DNA from: Anammoximicrobium sp032229885
GTDB taxonomy: Bacteria; Planctomycetota; Planctomycetia; Pirellulales; Pirellulaceae
Assembly: GCA_032229885.1 (NCBI GenBank)
Contig: JAVYAJ010000212.1
Location: 1-6,448 of the forward strand
Direction of reading: 5' to 3'
DNA length: 6,448 bases
The position numbers and the translations under genes were made by a program. The notes under the pieces are model-generated. The model did no database searches. It was not told where the DNA came from and saw only the letters and a list, made by a program, of their open reading frames with translations. Position 1 is the first letter of the stretch. The number at the start of each line of letters is the position of its first letter. Shown here piece after piece: positions 5,055 to 6,448 of the stretch.

Positions 5055-6448
5055 ATGCACCCGCTGGAACTGTGCTCGCAGGTCGTTCGCCGGCTGTCCG
5101 GCATCCAGGCCGAAACCTCGGCCGTGTTCAACCTGGCCACGCAGTTCGGCGGGGGCAAGTCGCACTCGCAGACCACCACCTACCACTTGGCCCGGCACGG
5201 GGAGGCGGCCAAGTCCTGGAAGGGCGTGGATCGGATTCTCGCCAAGGCCGGCGTGCCGAAGGTGCCCAAGGCTGACGTCGCAGTGTTCGTGGGGACCGAG
5301 TTCGATGTCATTCACGGACGCGGCGGAACCGGGGAGCCGGTGCGCAAGACACCGTGGGGCGAGATCGCCTGGCAGCTTGGGGGTGAACAGGCCCTTGCCG
5401 CCGTGGTGCAGCACGAGGCCAAAGGTGTTGCCCCGGCAGGCGACACCCTGCGGGCCATGCTGCCGTCCGGGCCGACGTTGATCCTGATGGACGAGGTGAT
5501 GAACTACGTCAGCCGTGGCCGGAAAATGGGCCTGCGCGACCAGTTCTTCGACTTCGTGCAGAACCTGTCTGAGGAGGCTCGGGCACGGAAGAACCTGGTC
5601 CTGTGCGTCTCGATTCCCGCGTCGGAACTGGAGATGAACCCCGACGACATGCGGGACCACGACGCCTTGAAGAAACTGCTCGACCGCGTCGGCAGGCCGA
5701 TAATGATGTCGGCCGGCACCGAAATCTCCGAGATCATCCGCCGGCGACTATTCGAGTGGTGGGGGCTGCCGGACGACGGCCGAAAAGTCGCCAACGCCTA
5801 TGCCGAATGGGCCATCGACCACGCCCAGGAATTGACCGGCATCGACGCCGACACGGCCTACGAAAAGTTCCAGTCCTGCTACCCATTCCACCCGTCCGTG
5901 TTGTCAGTGTTCGAGCGGAAATGGCAGAGCCTGCCGCGGTTCCAGCGGACGCGCGGCATCCTGCGGCTGTTGGCGCTGTGGATCGCCCACGCCTTCCAGG
6001 ACGAGCACCGCAAGGCGTCGCGCGAGCCGCTGATCACGCTCGGCTCCGCCCCGCTGGAAGACCCGATTTTCCGCGCCGCCCTGTTCGAGCAGTTGGGGTC
6101 GACCGAGCTGGAAATCCCGGTTACTACGGACATCGCCGGCAAAAAGGACGCCCATGCGGTGCGTCTTGATCGGGAAGCCCCCGACGCCCTCAAGAAGGCC
6201 AACCTGCACCGCAAGGTCGCATCGGCGATCTTCTTTGAGTCGAATGGCGGGATGAGCCAGGCCAAGGCCGAGGCGGCGCTGCCGGAAATCCGGCTTGGTG
6301 TCGGCAACCCGGACATGAACCTGGCGGACGTTGACCATGTTCTGGAGGGGCTGGTCGGGACCTGCTACTACCTGAACTGGGACCGCAACCGTTATCGCTT
6401 CGGCCTGACGCCGAACCTGAACCAGATCCTGGTCACCCGCCGCGGCGC
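5055..6448 (+). CDS. DUF499 (COG1483) AAA+-type ATPase, 5'-truncated and running off the window
   Basis: I translated this frame base by base: it stays open for 464 codons and has no stop before 6448. It shows Walker A FGGGKSH (31-37, K35), the PWGEIAWQLGG segment typical of DUF499 (about 100-110), and Walker B TLILMDE (141-147, D146/E147). FQRTRGILRLLA follows at about 296-307, then a winged-helix-like stretch ending NRYRFGLTPNLNQIL. DUF499 proteins usually have about 60-80 residues before Walker A beyond what is present here. The family-like RTTGMHPLELCSQVVRRLSG begins only at 5043, and an in-frame TAG stands at 5022. The native 5' end seems lost at the palindrome at 5014-5040. Possible starts are ATG 5055 or GTG 5040, neither with a good ribosome binding site. 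The family (about 1000 residues) is often next to a DUF1156 methylase-like gene in defence islands. Whether this copy still works is doubtful. Confidence 0.82.
   Translation, partial: MHPLELCSQVVRRLSGIQAETSAVFNLATQFGGGKSHSQTTTYHLARHGEAAKSWKGVDRILAKAGVPKVPKADVAVFVGTEFDVIHGRGGTGEPVRKTPWGEIAWQLGGEQALAAVVQHEAKGVAPAGDTLRAMLPSGPTLILMDEVMNYVSRGRKMGLRDQFFDFVQNLSEEARARKNLVLCVSIPASELEMNPDDMRDHDALKKLLDRVGRPIMMSAGTEISEIIRRRLFEWWGLPDDGRKVANAYAEWAIDHAQELTGIDADTAYEKFQSCYPFHPSVLSVFERKWQSLPRFQRTRGILRLLALWIAHAFQDEHRKASREPLITLGSAPLEDPIFRAALFEQLGSTELEIPVTTDIAGKKDAHAVRLDREAPDALKKANLHRKVASAIFFESNGGMSQAKAEAALPEIRLGVGNPDMNLADVDHVLEGLVGTCYYLNWDRNRYRFGLTPNLNQILVTRRG

Noticed and set aside
5037..5660. A 207-codon minus-strand frame
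   Set aside because: It is antisense to the DUF499 ATPase, whose plus-strand frame carries Walker A and B.

Overview
The window is GC-rich (apart from its repeat tracts) and looks like an accessory region of a planctomycete or related environmental bacterium. That assignment is inference. It rests on the sugar-acid enzyme types, an ISKra4-type transposase of the kind I associate with planctomycete genomes, the abundant CGCAGAGACGCAGAGG repeats and the dense short hairpin repeats. No rRNA, tRNA or marker gene is present to prove it.

Layout. Positions 1-511 are repeats: an R1 element (1-198), then a multi-hairpin R2 element (199-511). Positions 580-1764 (+) encode an enolase-superfamily acid-sugar dehydratase with a complete D-galactonate-dehydratase-like active site. 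Positions 1765-2159 are intergenic and carry a second R1 copy, five tandem GAACACC heptamers and a ribosome binding site. Positions 2160-3092 (+) encode a DapA/N-acetylneuraminate-lyase-family protein that keeps the Schiff-base lysine but lacks the canonical catalytic tyrosine. Positions 3093-3300 hold no recognisable gene. Positions 3301-3771 are a second, rearranged R2 block with a mini copy. Positions 3786-5040 are a degenerate ISKra4-like insertion sequence on the minus strand, frameshifted and truncated where it meets an R1 arm. From about 5040 to the end (+) runs a long ATPase frame of the DUF499 (COG1483) type, a family common in phage-defence islands. It lacks its usual N-terminal part and leaves the window without a stop codon.

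How the parts relate. The dehydratase and the lyase-type protein would fit a two-step sugar-acid route: dehydration to a 2-keto-3-deoxy acid, then aldol cleavage or further processing. They are same-strand neighbours separated by a repeat block of about 395 bp, not a tight operon. The right half looks like a boundary between this metabolic region and the broken edge of a defence locus whose remaining genes should lie beyond 6448.

The most unusual content is the repeats. R2 is a compound element with GTAG-plus-hairpin (REP-like) units in both orientations. One hairpin stem shows a paired substitution between copies. The second R1 copy appears to preserve the sequence that R2 interrupts in the first.
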